Source: Cladorrhinum sp. PSN259
Taxonomy: Eukaryota > Ascomycota > Sordariomycetes > Sordariales > Podosporaceae
Assembly (NCBI GenBank): GCA_033725935.1
Contig: MU867082.1
Span: forward strand, 6,465-70,464
Reading direction: 5' to 3'
DNA length: 64,000 nt
Made by a program: the position numbers and the translations under genes. The stretch's first letter is position 1. Every line of letters begins with the position of its first letter. Below are positions 1-12,250 of the stretch, in pieces. The notes below the pieces were generated by a model. The model was not told the origin of the DNA. It saw nothing but the letters and a program-made list of their open reading frames with translations, and ran no database searches.

Positions 1-1298
1 CCCCGCCCCCCCCCCTCCAGCCCGGCGCACTGCGCCGCCGGGTCTGCGGTCTTTGTTTTTTGTTGGTTGGGGGTGGGGGGGGGGGGGGCCCCCCCCCCCC
101 CCCAGGGCAGTCCGTCTGCTCCTTATCGGCAAGCTTGAAGTTCCTTTCCGGTGATTTACCTGTAGTACACATGCCAAATTATTTCCCTGGCATCTCCCCC
201 ATCGTACTTACCAAGCACACTGTACATGTGATGCATGAAGATCACTTCCTGCCTGCCACTTCGTTTGGGTCCGGCTTCTGAGCAGCTCACCTTTCCCGGA
301 ACACGCAAGGAAATAGACAAGCTGACAGAAGCTCGGACACACGCTGGCCTTTCCAGGGAAGACCAAGGTAATGATTTCTGGCAACGAGTGGCGGGGAGTA
401 CAGGGCATGGTCGCCGACGTCGTTTTTGCTTGCTGTTCCTTCTCTCCCACTGCTGTCCGGGATCGCCTTGTCTCCACCCACATCCATAAGACAAGGATCC
501 GTGGACTACCGGCACCTGGCTGCGAGAGTTGGTGGTAGTACCACCTTAACCCCTCGTCCTGCTTGCCTAAGCGCAAAGTCTATTCTCCATCCCATACTTA
601 GTTTGATCCCGTCCCATTTGCCCAGCAGGCCTTTTCCAGAAACCGCCAGCGCATGTTCCTCTGCGGTACCCCACGCCGCCGTGCTTAGGCCGGGCGTCGT
701 CACCGGCACCGCTCCAAGGCGGGAATCAGCTGGTCTCTTCGGAGAAATGAAACGGACAGCATTGTGGCATGCTATGGCTGTGATATTCACTTGCTCTCTC
801 GTGTTTTCCCTTGCCCCTAAATGCCATGTACCCCTGGCCTGGGGTGCTTATTTAATTTGCCATTATGGGGGGATTGTGAATTAGATGCAAATACGCATAT
901 GCTTTTTGTCAACGGCAATAAGGCTTTCGGTCTAGAGGCTTCCGTTGACCGCCACCACTTCTCTCTACCTGCCGGCTCTTGCCGCTGATGGGCTTCTCTT
1001 GGTTTTGAAGACATCCACGGCTCTTCAACGTGGAGTGGGGTGTGGTCCCTGCGTTTTGATTCATCCCCACACCTGGTGCTTTCTAGGTTTCTTATATCAA
1101 GTTGCTCCATCCCTCTCCGTGGATACTTCAAGAAGTCTGGATCTGGTCGGGATGTTTTAGCGATCCTTCTTTCCTTTCTCCTACATGACTGATATGTCAA
1201 AACCTTACCCTCAAAGATAAATATTAATGTGATGGCCCTTGCGCATTAGACGAGAGTCATTAGAGCCCGATTAACAATAAACAGTATTCTTTTCAACC
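1..1298. other. Gene-free left edge with a G/C homopolymer junction
   Basis: No convincing coding region. The open frames here are short, overlap on both strands and carry no recognisable domain. The first 105 bases are very low in complexity: a C-rich start, then a long G run that changes directly into a long C run at about positions 71-103. The right end is the promoter and 5' leader of the bZIP gene that starts at 1299. Confidence 0.6.
71..103. repeat. Poly-G run abutting poly-C run
   Basis: A G tract interrupted by a single T is followed at once by a C tract of similar length, making a perfect G/C inverted repeat. It may be a genuine low-complexity sequence or a sequencing/assembly artefact at the contig or scaffold edge; the sequence alone cannot decide. 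Confidence 0.8.
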
Positions 1299-2438
1299 AT
1301 GTCGACCCGGGAGCCATCTTCAGAACCCCCCAAACCATCTAAGAGAAAAGGTGAGTTACCTTTTATTTGAGGTTGGTAAATGTCGCGAGAGCAAGGCTGA
1401 TTATGATGGCTGTTTCTGCCGGACACCAGGAACCAGGAGTGTTTCAACCCTCACGCCAACCCAGCTCGCCAGGAAGCGTGCCAACGACAGAGAAGCTCAA
1501 CGGGCAATACGGGCACGCACAAAAGAACACATTGAACGCTTAGAGCACGAGCTGGCAGAGTATAAGGCTAGCAAAACAGATGATGCGTTCCAGAAACTCA
1601 TGAGGAGGAATAAGGAGCTGGAGGATGAGTTGAGAGAGTCGAGAAATACGATCGCCTGGCTGCAGCGTTGTCAGAACATCGGTATGTATACCATGAAAAT
1701 CCCTGCCATTTGCCTTTTAGTTCTAACAGCATATACTGTTTAGCTTTTGAAGCCGATGGCCTACCAAACGTCAACGGTCACGGGTTTGTCAGCCGACCTC
1801 CGTCGTTTGGCCAAGGCGTGGGCGACTACCAAACAACGGCATCCGGATATCCCACCTCCTACCTCCCTACACCAGAGCCCTGCCCGGAATGGAACGTCGT
1901 CTCAGTGATGCCGCCTGTTCCATCCACTGTCTCGAGCCCAGGTTCCTCGGCTGGTCACACCGAGGATTATCAGCAAATGGAGTACCCAGCAATCACTCCC
2001 ACCAGCGTTCCTGGTACCATGATGAGCGTCGTCATGCCGCCCACCTCCATGGCTGGCTCCATTCCGGCGACAATGGCGACGTCAATCCCCTCTCCCCTCG
2101 ACCCCACTTCTGCCGAACAGCTCAAATATGAAAGTCTTGATCCAGAAGGTATGGGGTTACCGCCATCATCACAACCGCCAAGAATGCAGCCGCGAATATC
2201 TGCTTCGTCCTCTTCGTCATCTCGTCAGGACTGCATGTTCAGTACTAACAGAGGAATGCTGTCGCAAGCGGCAGATCATCAAGGTTACCATCCTAATGTG
2301 TCTCAATCCTCGGCGGCGGCAGCGGCATCGTACCTGCAGCACTCGGCCGCGCATGGATGGGCACCCGCTGCCGCTGCAATGTACTCTACTCCCGGTTATT
2401 ATACTACCGCTGCTCCTGGTCAGGCTGCAGCGCTTTAG
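1299..2438 (+). CDS. bZIP transcription factor
   Basis: Predicted DNA-binding transcription factor of 332 residues from three exons: 1299-1350, 1430-1681 and 1744-2438. The introns begin GTGAGT and GTATGT and end CAG and TAG, and the frame closes across both. Residues 31-50 form the basic region (ARKRANDREAQRAIRARTKE, matching the N-x7-R bZIP signature). A leucine-zipper-like helix runs from about 51 to 98 (HIERLEHEL, ELEDELRES). The rest is Ser/Pro/Gln/Ala-rich and low in complexity, as expected of a fungal activation domain, with an Ala-rich patch near the C-terminus. The ATG at 1299 is chosen because it joins the bZIP exon in frame through a canonical short intron. The target genes cannot be deduced, and I do not assign it to a named regulator. 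Confidence 0.88.
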
Positions 2439-5400
2439 GGGGACAACAGCAACACCAACAAAAACAACGATCTCGAGCCAGCGCGGTTCGGGGGGCGCCA
2501 GCGACGATTCAAGGACGAGGATTGATGAAGCTGCCTATGGCAGCCGGAAAGGTTTAACAGCGGGAAATTTTGGAATGGGAAAAACCGGGAAACTTCAAAA
2601 CAGCGTATCTGCATCTTGCTGGGACACAAAACAGGATAGAGCAAATGGCGTTTAGGGTCTTTGTGGTTTATAGGGTTGGGGGTTTTGAATTATTCGCTCA
2701 GTTATTTACGATGTTGAAGATATCAAGTCAATTGAACAACCTCGAAATAGTATTCCTTGGAATATGTGACTATCGGGAGGAGGGTGGTCAGGCAGACAGC
2801 CCTTGACAAAGGAGGTAATTTGGCAATGGTTTTCCACTGCCATGATGCCATGCCATTCTGGTTGTCGGTGGCTTGTGTGAGGGCTTTAAAGGAGAACTGG
2901 TGATCAACAATAACACGAACACGAATTCATTAGAAGTAAGAATACCTTCTTCTGGAGGCACGCATATAAACTCTCATCTTTCCCCCAACAAAAATCGGAA
3001 CAAATCACAAATCACCCTTTACACCGAGCCGGGCAAAATATCCGGTGAAGCGGTAACTTGATGAATACAAGGTGAGCCCCTGTCACAAGGCATACACGCA
3101 GAGAAAAGTATGCCCGCATGAGTGCAACATTTCTGTGAAGCAAACCACACCAGAGTTCAGCAATGGGGCCTTTGCAGATGGTAAGTGGTGCCATCTGATT
3201 GGTGCTTGTTCGGGAGGGCCAGGGACCAGGTTTTACTGTTTTAGACTTGGAAACCCACCTTGCAAACACTCCATTGTGGTGTTGTGGATTTGTGGATTGC
3301 GCAGAATGGAACTGTGCGCATGGACTCCATCTCCCTTTGCGGTTGCTGGTATTGGGAGGTTGGCTCCGGACGAATAAAAAGCCAAGTTGAAAATAAAAGT
3401 TGGAGGTGGGGATAGTCGCCACTCTATGCTCCGTAAACGCTCTTTGTTCACCGTCCTCACCGGTCTCTTGTTGTGGCCATCCCACAACATGTCCGGTTCC
3501 CATTGAATGCCGCTACCGAGGGAATGCCGGAACGATGGGCTAAAACTTGGGAAAGCGGTCTGATACCCGGTGCCATCTGGTGCTGAGCGGCTTCTGGTTA
3601 CTTTTGGATCTGGCTCACAGGTTTTCTTCTACCATTATATCAACAATGGCATAGACAGTATGCAAGCCATGCTACCGGCGCTTTAGTTGACATGCGTGCG
3701 AGAGGTGAGATAGTTTCCATGCTGCAAAACCTGTGTGTGTTGCTTCGATAGCACGGACTCAATGTCAATGTCAACAGCCAGCAGGTGCCAGTCTGACAGT
3801 TTTGACGGGACTACCCTGGCAGATACTCGCAGGACTGCGGCGCCCTAGTCGTATGATAAAGTTCAGGACAACCTGGTTTTGCACTGGCTCGTTTGTTTAG
3901 CTTCCAATTCAGTGGCTGGAGATGACTGGCTTGTCTTCTTCCCCACACCCACATGCTTTTTCTTCCACACTTGGTATTGTGCGGCAGAACTGGTTAAGCC
4001 CCAACCCCAACTGGGCATATGCTGGGAAGCAGAAGCAAGAATGTGGGCCATTGTTGATGGAGATTCATCGTGGCTCTAGAACTCCTAAGCAAGGGGCGAG
4101 AGCAAGGAGGGGCATTCGACCTGGGGTGGGAATGTTGCCACCATCGGTGTCTCTTTAAAAGGAGTGTCGCCCTCGAGTCCTCATTGTGGCACATGCTGTG
4201 TGCCAAAAGCCTCCTTTCACAGCACGGACGTCAATAACCTGGGAATACAACAAGAAGAGGCTAAGGAAAAGAACCAGAATCCATGCATCGACACCATGTG
4301 AAAGAAAAGACGCGCCCTCTCGCTCTCGCGTTTTTTTCGCTCTGGCTCCGATGGGATACGGAACCGGGATAGATGGGGTCAATATTGGCTCGACGCCTGC
4401 CAAGTAGAAGCGATCAACCTTGTTTGCCGAAACCTAACCCCACCGCCAACACAATAACCAATTTTTCCAAGCCATGCGCTTTTGATCATCGGAAGATCCG
4501 GTGCTGACAGTTGGACAGTTGGCAGCGGTAGCTGTCTAGTAAGGCGGAAATACTAGTTCTTGTTGATAATTTTCCTGGAAGAACGGCCGTACCCAAAGCA
4601 TACTGGCCTCTCTTGTGAGCCGGGAATAAAGCCAACCTTTGATGCCAGCGAAGAGGGGGAGTTGACTGTACGTAAACGTCGCAAAGAGTGAAGGCAAGGT
4701 GAGAAGGACGATGGCGAGTAAAAAAAGCCGCAGGAGCTCGGAGCTTGCTCGGACATACTCGCTGTTCTTTCGTCATGGATGGCCGGTAGTCGGGATTGGC
4801 AGGGATCCGGGGGTTCAGTGATTGGGGGAGCATCGAAGCGGAGGTCAGATTCTCGATGCCAAGGGAACAAACGGGAGATCTGCCGGTAGTGTTCGGTAAA
4901 GGTTTCGGGCGAGTACAAGGAGCCACGGAAGCGTTGCAGCCACCTGAGAAGAAGCGGGCCTTGCCTCCCAAGAGCAAGGAAAGCGCTAAAGCCAAAAAGT
5001 CCATCGGGGCGTCGGACGGAACGGCCAATGCTCGATGATATGGAGCCCGCCGAGGGAGGAGGGAGGGTGGCTCTGTAGATGATTTAGAAGACATCGACCG
5101 ACATCCTTTTGTGCTAAAGAAGCGTACCGCTACACCATTGTACCAGCGCCATTTGGAATCGAACCAAATACGGTATACGACCAGGCTTCACCAGTGCTAC
5201 TCCAGATTCTTGGTCTTGGCTGCGCACTGCCAATCACAAATCTGGGCCTTGCATCTCAAACAACACGAGTAATGAGTCGTTCAACGGTGCGGGTAGTGGT
5301 GTTCCAGGCTGGTGTTTGCGGGGGTGGAAACCCAGGGGAACTTGAACTTTCGAGTCCACATCCTTTGACGTTTCAATGTCCAATCGGAGCTTCCCTGGAA

Positions 5401-5874
5401 TTGAGCCGAATGAGCTACTCGGTACAGATCTACCATCCATTGCAACTTCTTGATCGTACCTTCCCTTACCTAGGGAAGCTTGGTCTCGGTGCCGACCTAC
5501 ACTAGGCTTGGTGGGAATGTCAAAGTTTGCTGGAATGTTGCTCCAACTCGGCAGGTCCCGATGTCAGATGAGTGAGCTAAACTTCAAGAAGCCTAGCGCA
5601 CGTCGTCAGCCTGAACCGTTTATTGGCCGCTGCGGCACCGATGACGTTGTCCCACCTTGCAATTGCACAACACATTTCACTGATATCAACCAACGAGAAT
5701 CGGCGACGTGCCAAAAGGAAAGAAACAATGATTATGCCATAGGCCGTTTTATGTAATGGCTAGCGATGATTGGCCTGCTGAACGGCGAAAACAGAGGAGA
5801 TGAAAATACCAATAATAAAAGATTAAAAATAAAACATTGATCGACATCTCAACCTTCATCATTCAACCTCTGAC
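2439..5874. other. 3.4-kb stretch without a supported gene
   Basis: Contains the 3' region of the bZIP gene and the promoter of the MFS gene. Several open frames of 60-200 codons occur on both strands. The longest, on the minus strand at 4486-5094 (202 codons), shows no domain, has an irregular Ser/Pro/Arg-rich composition and competes with an open frame on the other strand. A long non-coding RNA or a fast-evolving small gene could be hidden here, but nothing in the sequence supports one. Confidence 0.5.
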
Positions 5875-7573
5875 ATGGACAATGGCGCAAAACCAGTATC
5901 CTGGAGCGATCTTCCACGGAAGGACCAGCTCATTGCAATCACTCTCACAAGGTTGAGCGAGCCTCTCGTCCAGACATCTTTGCAATCGTACCTGTATTAT
6001 ATGCTCAAATGGTTTGATCCAACCCTTCCCGACTCGGTCATCGCGAGCCAGGCCGGCATTCTCCACGCGAGCTTCACTGGGGCCCAGTTTCTCACGGCCA
6101 TGATATGGGGGCAGCTCGCTGATTCTCCCCGTTTCGGGCGCAAGACGGTGCTGATGATTGGGCTCGGCGGTACCATGATTTCCAGCCTCGGGTTTGGATT
6201 CTCGACTTCGTTCTGGCAAGCTCTGGTCTTCAGGTTCATCGGAGGCGTCACAAACGGCAATGTCGGTGTTCTGAGGACGATGGTCGGCGAAACCGTCCAG
6301 GAAAAGAAGTATCAGTCAAGAGCATTTCTTTTGCTCCCCATGACCTTCAATATCGGCACCATCATTGGCCCAATGCTCGGAGGCATGCTGTCGGACCTAG
6401 CTGGAAGTTATCCTAAGCTCTTCGGCCATATTAAATTCTTTCAACGGTTTCCATATGCTACGCCAAACCTTCTCTCGGCCTTTTTCCTATTCTGTGCCAT
6501 TATCAATGTGTGGTTGACTTTAGAAGAGGTAATTAGGCCCCTTAATTTCCCTTGTCTGATGTTTGTATGGGTTTCTAACGGAATTTTAGACACTCGACTC
6601 TCGCCGAGACAAATATGACAGCGGACTAGAGTTCGGCCGCAAGTTGAACTCGTGGTTTTACAGAAACCGCTCTGATGCGTCGTATATTCAGCTACCGACT
6701 GAGGATACCACCCTCCTCACCGTCGATAATGATGGAACCATCACTCCGGCGTCAACCTCAAGCCAGCCATCAGTTATTGACGGCCAAGCCAAATCGAAGC
6801 GTGGCCGCCCAAGGTACACACAACGCCTGCCATTCCGCCGTATTTTCACCCCAAACGTCTGCTTCACCTTTGTAGCTAGCCTTCTGCTGGGGTTCCATGT
6901 TGGCACCTTCAATTCGCTCTGGTTCGTCTTTCTCTCCACTCCGGTGTACGACCCATCCAAGGGAGCCGAATCTCCCCACGCTCTTCCACGTCACCTACCA
7001 TTCATATTCACGGGTGGATTAGGCTTACGGCCTCGTGAGGTAGGTATGGCAATGGCGATCCTGGGTGTGCTCGGCATCGGCCTTCAACTTGCCGTTTACC
7101 CATGGCTCTCAGTCCGACTTGGAACAGTCAGGAGCTGGCGTACCTTTCTGATGTTCTTCCCTTTCACCTACTTTATAGTTCCATTCTTAAGCTTGGTGCC
7201 GTCCTCATCTCCACCACCAGCACCAAAAGAAGGGATTGCGGTCTGGATGGCTATAGCTGTTGTGCTCATGTTCCATGTTATTGGCCGAACATTTGCACTG
7301 CCCGCTCAGACGATCTTGGTGAACAACTCAAGTCCACACCCTAGTGTGCTTGGTACCGTTCATGGTATTGGCCAAAGCGTCAGTAGCTTGGCTAGAACGA
7401 TAGGACCGGTCACTGGAGGCTTCTTCTATGGATTGGGTCTTGCTAGAGGTGTGGTGGGAGCTGTATTTTGGGGACTGAGTGGAATTTCGATATGTGGCCT
7501 CGTAGCGAGCCTTTTTGTGCATGAGGGGGATGGCCATGAGATATGGCTTGAGGGTGATGAAGAGGATGAGTGA
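5875..7573 (+). CDS. Major facilitator superfamily (MFS) transporter
   Basis: Polytopic membrane transporter of 545 residues from two exons, 5875-6528 and 6590-7573, joined by a 61-nt intron (GTAATT...TTTTAG) in phase 0. The N-terminal half has the MFS motif A loop between helices 2 and 3 (GQLADSPRFGRKT), and further glycine-rich helices follow (GLGGTMISSLGFGFSTSFW; FNIGTIIGPMLGGMLSDLAG). A hydrophilic central loop of about 100 residues covers the splice junction, and the C-terminal half has five to six more hydrophobic segments. It resembles the fungal YCR023C/ZIFL-like group of 12-helix transporters more than sugar transporters. The substrate cannot be deduced. The start is the first ATG after an A/T-rich leader. 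Confidence 0.9.
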
Positions 7574-7898
7574 GGATTAACATAGCTGTCCATAGCAATA
7601 ATATTATAAACGCATCGATGATATATCCACTCCGATAACTCAAGGCCCTGACTTTTTATCTAGCATCAAGCATAGAAATAAATAGTTTATCTTCTCCCAG
7701 GCAGGTATGCAAGATACATATCGACCGGATTAGAAGGCCCACATACACAAAAATCACTACCAGTTTATCTGGTAAGCTGTTTACCAGGGCGCAGGAATAG
7801 AACCAACTGAGCATGTCCATTTCTGCCACATCATGCCTCGCATCTTGTTTTACATATATAGCTTTACTACCTCAAATAGACAGACTTCATGCCCAGAC
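7574..7898. other. Convergent 3' spacer
   Basis: A/T-rich spacer of about 325 bases between the stop of the MFS transporter (+) and the proposed stop of the secreted protein gene (-). It should hold both 3' UTRs and polyadenylation sites. No gene seen. Confidence 0.6.
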
Positions 7899-9376
7899 TC
7901 ACCCAAAACTACATATACCTGAACCACAATCCCTTCTTTTACTTCCCGTACCACCCGCCCGCCCTCCAACAGGCCGTAGCGCTCGCGGTATTCGAGATGG
8001 TAGAAAACTGCGTTTTTCTGTCACACCCAACATGTCAGCAAACAAACATCTTGGTTGTTCCCCATGCCACATTGCCTCAAACTTACACTTCCCAAACGGT
8101 CCCAGCGATTTTACTTGTCAAGTAAACAATATCAGTCAGCGTTACGGGCGTCGCTGTGCCCCTAGTGATCGTGACCGTCCTTCCTGGGCCGTTGCCAGCG
8201 CAGACCGTTGTGGCCGGCGGGGTTCTATACGGAGTTCAAAGTTCAGTTCCACGAAACAAGAGAAAGAAGGTGGAGGATGGGGGGGAAACATACACAGTGG
8301 CAGTGGTAGTCCTCAGCACAGTTTCGGTCGTTGTCCTTCCGGGGACAGTAGTTATGCTTGTGCTCGTGACTGTGTATGTGGTTTGAGTTACCGTCGAGGT
8401 AATGGCTGCCACGCTGGCTTTGACTTGCGGGGTTGGAGCGATGTTTCTTCGTTTCTCTGTGGGTTTGTTTAGCTCAGATGTCTAACGAGGATGTGAGAAG
8501 AGGCGACCAACTTGTAGGATAATGGCAGCTGGCTGTCGTAGCAAGAGTCGTAGTCCAGCGGCTTGTGACTTCGCCGTCTCTCTCGGTTCTTACCACTGTT
8601 GATTGGACTGTTGTGGTTGTGGCTTGTGGATAGGAGGTTACGGTGCGTGTTGCACCTGAGCAGGTTGCTGTTACTGTACGGGGTACGATGATTAAGGTCT
8701 GTGTCTGGACGATGGTCGTGAAGGCGGCTGAAAGAGTTAGTATTGATGGTCATGGTGAGAGATAAGCTGTGCACCTACTTTGAGCCTTTGCTGTTGTTGT
8801 GTATCCTATTACAACGGTGGGAGTAGCCTTGACCAACGAGTTAGCCACGATTTCTGTCAAGTACAGATCAGGGCTCACCGTAACCCAGGTCGTCTGTGGC
8901 AGACCGACGGTGAGGCCAATGGTACGCTGGGATGAGACCTGGTTCCCAGCCACGATGATCTTCCAGACCCCAGACTTCATGTAAGAAAAGGGAATGCCAC
9001 TGGTAGCTGGTTAGTTCGTTGTCAACGTCCTTGGGGTCAGTCTTGGTACTTACCATGTCGAGGTAACCTGGACGCCGGCTGGTTCAGTCTTGATGACACT
9101 GCATGCATACTGGTTGTTGTCTGGTCCGATGAGGACAGGGGTGATACTCTCTTGGGCACATCCTTGAGGCGTGTTAGCACAATTAACATCTGCAAACTTC
9201 ATGGGAGACTCACCCTGAAAGATCGTGATAAAGCTGAAGTACTGGTTAGATGACCCATCAATGTAATATGAACCTCCATTTGCATAGTCAACCCCGTAAC
9301 TAGTGCAGTCGGCAGTCACTCGAAGTACGAGGAGGGAAACCAGTACCCAAAGGCACTTGAAACCAGTTCGCTCCAT
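7899..9376 (-). CDS. Secreted Thr-rich protein, eight exons
   Basis: Predicted extracellular protein of 349 residues. Proposed exons on the minus strand: 9376-9214, 9162-9054, 8999-8879, 8827-8779, 8727-8512, 8456-8294, 8224-8115 and 8017-7899. The frame closes at every join and several introns show a CTRAY-type branch point. The N-terminus is a signal peptide (MERTGFKCLWVLVSLLVL) that ends before ADC. A Cys-containing domain follows (YYIDGSSNQYFSFITIFQGC; QVTSTCGIPFSYMKSG), then a long Thr/Val-rich repeat-like region (TTIVQTQT, TVTQTTYTVTSTSITTV) typical of O-glycosylated cell-wall or surface proteins. I recognise the general fungal secreted type but cannot give a function. The last exon is basic and unlike the rest, so the 3' end is the least certain part. 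No C-terminal GPI-type hydrophobic tail is seen. An in-frame ATG lies four codons upstream of the chosen start (9388). Confidence 0.7.
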
Positions 9377-10730
9377 GATCGTGAACAATGTGGGGATTGA
9401 ATCACCTGTCGGCCGTCAAGTTCCCCCCACAATGCTGGGTCAAGGAGCCGTCAAGCTTATATATTAACTATCGCTTCTATCTATGACCTCAAAAATAGTG
9501 ACCCGGAGGGCAACATTAGCTTTGCATGAGGGAGCCAGATACCTGGTGATAATCGGGGAATATTGGAATGAACCATATTACAAGGCACGATCCCATATTG
9601 ACTTGCATTCAGCCGGTTCCAGTAACCAAGTGTGTCTCTCGTTGTTGATAGTGTTAGTGGATCAACGTGTGTGGGGGAGTCCTAGCGTTGCGTAGAGATA
9701 CTCGGTCAAGCCCACACTCCCAGGATTATGATAAAAGATTACCGGGACGAACCATCCATCGGATACAAGAGTCGGCAGAGATGGGGTGGTATCTATGGAT
9801 GCCAACAATACCCGGCTCGTTGGTTTGACGAAAGTCTTCTACCGTCTTTGGCCTTGTTCGTCGCTTTGGTTTCCTCGACATTGGAACCTTTTACCTGAGT
9901 AGTAGGAACGGACAGGCAATCTCCTAGCAGCCCCGTCGACATCATCTGCTCCTGGCTAAAGACTGAATGGAAAACTCTCGTGCGAACGTTGGAGGAGTAC
10001 TTTGCAGTCGATATGAAGCAAAGGCAAAAGACATGCTTGGCGTCACCAGTCCGGGATCATAGCAGATGCAGGACGGCCTGGCAAAGCTCTGTGTTAGCGA
10101 ATGGGTTGCTTGGCGAGAGAGAATGAATATATATCATGATATTCTAAAAATAGGATATTACCGATCGAGCGGGGGCAGCGGCTGGTTTGGATATTGAATG
10201 AGAAGATTTTTTTTTCTTCACATATTTTATGGTCGCTCTTGCCGTGCTGTTAGATGCCTGTCTATTCATTGATGTAATTGCCAGCTGTCGGGTCTGCCTT
10301 TGCCCAATGTTGGAAAGAAGAGGTCATTCATTGGTGGCCTTGTTGAGAAGGAGGGATGGTCTGCCTTTCCTGCAGTGGTAAGGTAGGGTTTCTGTGCATT
10401 GACCCAAAACAAGCAGTGATTGACGCAAGAGACTTGTAAAATACACATTGATGTTTTCATTTTCATCCTTTTTGTTTGTTTTTCCATCCACCGTCAACCA
10501 AAAAAGTGATCATCGACAATGATAGAAACGAAATCCCAAAAAAATGTCACTTGTCATCGCCGATATCCCAATTGGGTTTGGTCCCACCGCGCAATCCCTC
10601 CGATAACACCAACCTCCCCCGCAATCGACCTCCGATATCAACGGTAACCGTCGTTGCACTCACCGAAAGCCACTGCTAACGTAGCCGGTTCTAGCAAGTC
10701 CATGATAGTAGGAGCTATTTCCAGCTAAAC
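9377..10730. other. Divergent 1.35-kb intergenic region
   Basis: Lies between the 5' ends of the secreted protein gene (-) and the ureidoglycolate lyase gene (+), so it should carry both promoters. No coding region seen. The part next to the lyase gene holds a cluster of GATA motifs. Confidence 0.6.
10521..10707 (+). promoter_or_regulatory. Cluster of GATA motifs upstream of ureidoglycolate lyase
   Basis: Five GATA cores lie within 190 bases just upstream of the lyase start, at 10521, 10562, 10602, 10634 and 10704. Three of them (10521, 10602, 10704) fit the HGATAR consensus bound by nitrogen-regulatory GATA factors of the AreA/NIT2 type. Purine catabolic genes are known targets of this regulation in filamentous fungi. 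Use of these particular sites is inferred, not shown. Confidence 0.4.
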
Positions 10731-11489
10731 ATGGCTCGCATCATCCAGACCGAACCACTCACCCGGCAATCCTTTGCCCCCTTTGGAGACGTGATCGAGA
10801 ATCCCCGCCCAGAGCTGCACCCATTCGCCGCATCCACAACTTCAACTCCCCTCCCATTTGACGCCATCTCAGCAAACCAAGGCTCAGCAATCAAATACCA
10901 ACATGTCTCCCGACAAGTCAACCTCTACCCGCAAGCACCTAGCGGCGTCCCTGGGGTCTCAGTCATGAACATGTTTGTCTGCGCCGCGCGGGTTTCCATC
11001 CCTCCATCAACGTCAAATCCCACAACCTTTCCCCTTCGCGTGCTGGAACGCCACCCATACACAACACAAACCTTTATTCCTCTTTCCAATCCAACCGATT
11101 CGAGCAGGTCAAAAAATTACCTCGTCATCGTCGCCCCTACCTTGCCTTCCGGTCCAAACGATCGGAAAGACTTTCCAGTTCCAGGCAGGCTAGACTCTGA
11201 TGAGTATCCGAGGCTATTGCCAGGGAGGGGTATGCCAGACTTGAGCAAGCTGAGAGCGTTTGTTGCTACCTCTCCGCAGCAGGCTGTTACTTACGGTGCG
11301 GGCACTTGGCACGCGCCCATGGTGACGCTCGGTGAAAAGGGGACTTTTTTGGATTTCCTGGTGGTGCAGTTTGCGAATGGGGTTGCGGCTGAGGATTGCC
11401 AAGAAGTTTACTTCGAGGGGAATGCGGATGAAAAGGTGGTGGTTCAGGTGAATGGGTCGTCTGAGCAGGGAATCACTGCAAAATTTTGA
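10731..11489 (+). CDS. Ureidoglycolate lyase (AllA/DAL3 family)
   Basis: Single-exon enzyme of 252 residues that cleaves ureidoglycolate to glyoxylate and urea, the last step of allantoin breakdown in purine catabolism. The family hallmarks are the N-terminal stretch LTRQSFAPFGDVIE, a central VLERHPYTTQTFIPL block and the C-terminal WHAPM segment (GAGTWHAPMVTLGEKGTFLDFLVVQF) of the cupin-like ureidoglycolate hydrolase/lyase fold. Length and motifs are normal for fungal members, and no target peptide is obvious, so it is probably cytosolic. The start is supported by the family N-terminus (I-x-T-E-P-L). GATA motifs upstream suggest nitrogen-source control. It stands alone here: no allantoicase or allantoinase gene is in the window. 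Confidence 0.93.
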   Translation: MARIIQTEPLTRQSFAPFGDVIENPRPELHPFAASTTSTPLPFDAISANQGSAIKYQHVSRQVNLYPQAPSGVPGVSVMNMFVCAARVSIPPSTSNPTTFPLRVLERHPYTTQTFIPLSNPTDSSRSKNYLVIVAPTLPSGPNDRKDFPVPGRLDSDEYPRLLPGRGMPDLSKLRAFVATSPQQAVTYGAGTWHAPMVTLGEKGTFLDFLVVQFANGVAAEDCQEVYFEGNADEKVVVQVNGSSEQGITAKF

Positions 11490-12250
11490 TCATGGTCTTA
11501 TATTGGGTGATTTGTAGCTAGAAGTCTGGCATTGGCATGGTTGGTAACTGAAGCAGAATCAGCAGATGAAGCCATCGCTGCACCCCATGAGATGATAAAG
11601 TGATACCGATTTAAACAAGAAGAATACAGCAGCGATCATATCAAGACCAAAAAGCGACAAGCTCACAAGTTAGACTCTCTCACAATACTCCACACATTAA
11701 CAATTCAGTTGCATTTGTCCTACAGAATTTGATGCGATTCATTCCCATTTCACTTCAGGCACACAAGCAAGGCAATCACTGGAGAGCGATGCGAGGTTTG
11801 GTTGACAAATACACCCGACATTTTGATTCACGTAATTCTGCCGTTAAACCTCGTAACCACCCCCCTAATTAGAAGCACTATTCCTTTTCTCTTTTCTTCC
11901 TAATCCCACATGTAATAAAATTCCCAGCCTTCTATTGGCCTAACAGAACAATTGATCTTCCTCTTTCCTGCTTCCCATACTCATAGTAATGATCTTCTTT
12001 CCTCCTATTCCATACAAAATCCAACAAATGCTTTGTCTTGATACTTCCCCCAATCTCATCCTCTTCATCCCCCTAATCCAACACGGGAACACATGCGGTT
12101 CTTTTCCTCTGTAAAACTCCAAACCCGAAATCTATCCTCAATCTGTCCTTTATTTTTCTTATTTTTTCCAGTACCCCTTTCAAGACCAACACAATATCAG
12201 AGGCCACACAGCCTCATCTCCTCCCAAATGTAAAACACCCACACCTCACC
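11490..12250. other. Convergent 3' spacer
   Basis: About 760 bases between the stop of ureidoglycolate lyase (+) and the stop of the DNMT5 gene (-). Pyrimidine-rich on the plus strand towards the right end. Expected to hold the two 3' UTRs; no gene seen. Confidence 0.6.

Noticed and set aside
4486..5094. 202-codon open frame on the minus strand in the gene-poor stretch
   Set aside because: No domain, irregular composition, overlapped by an open frame on the other strand, and no splice-linked exons found.
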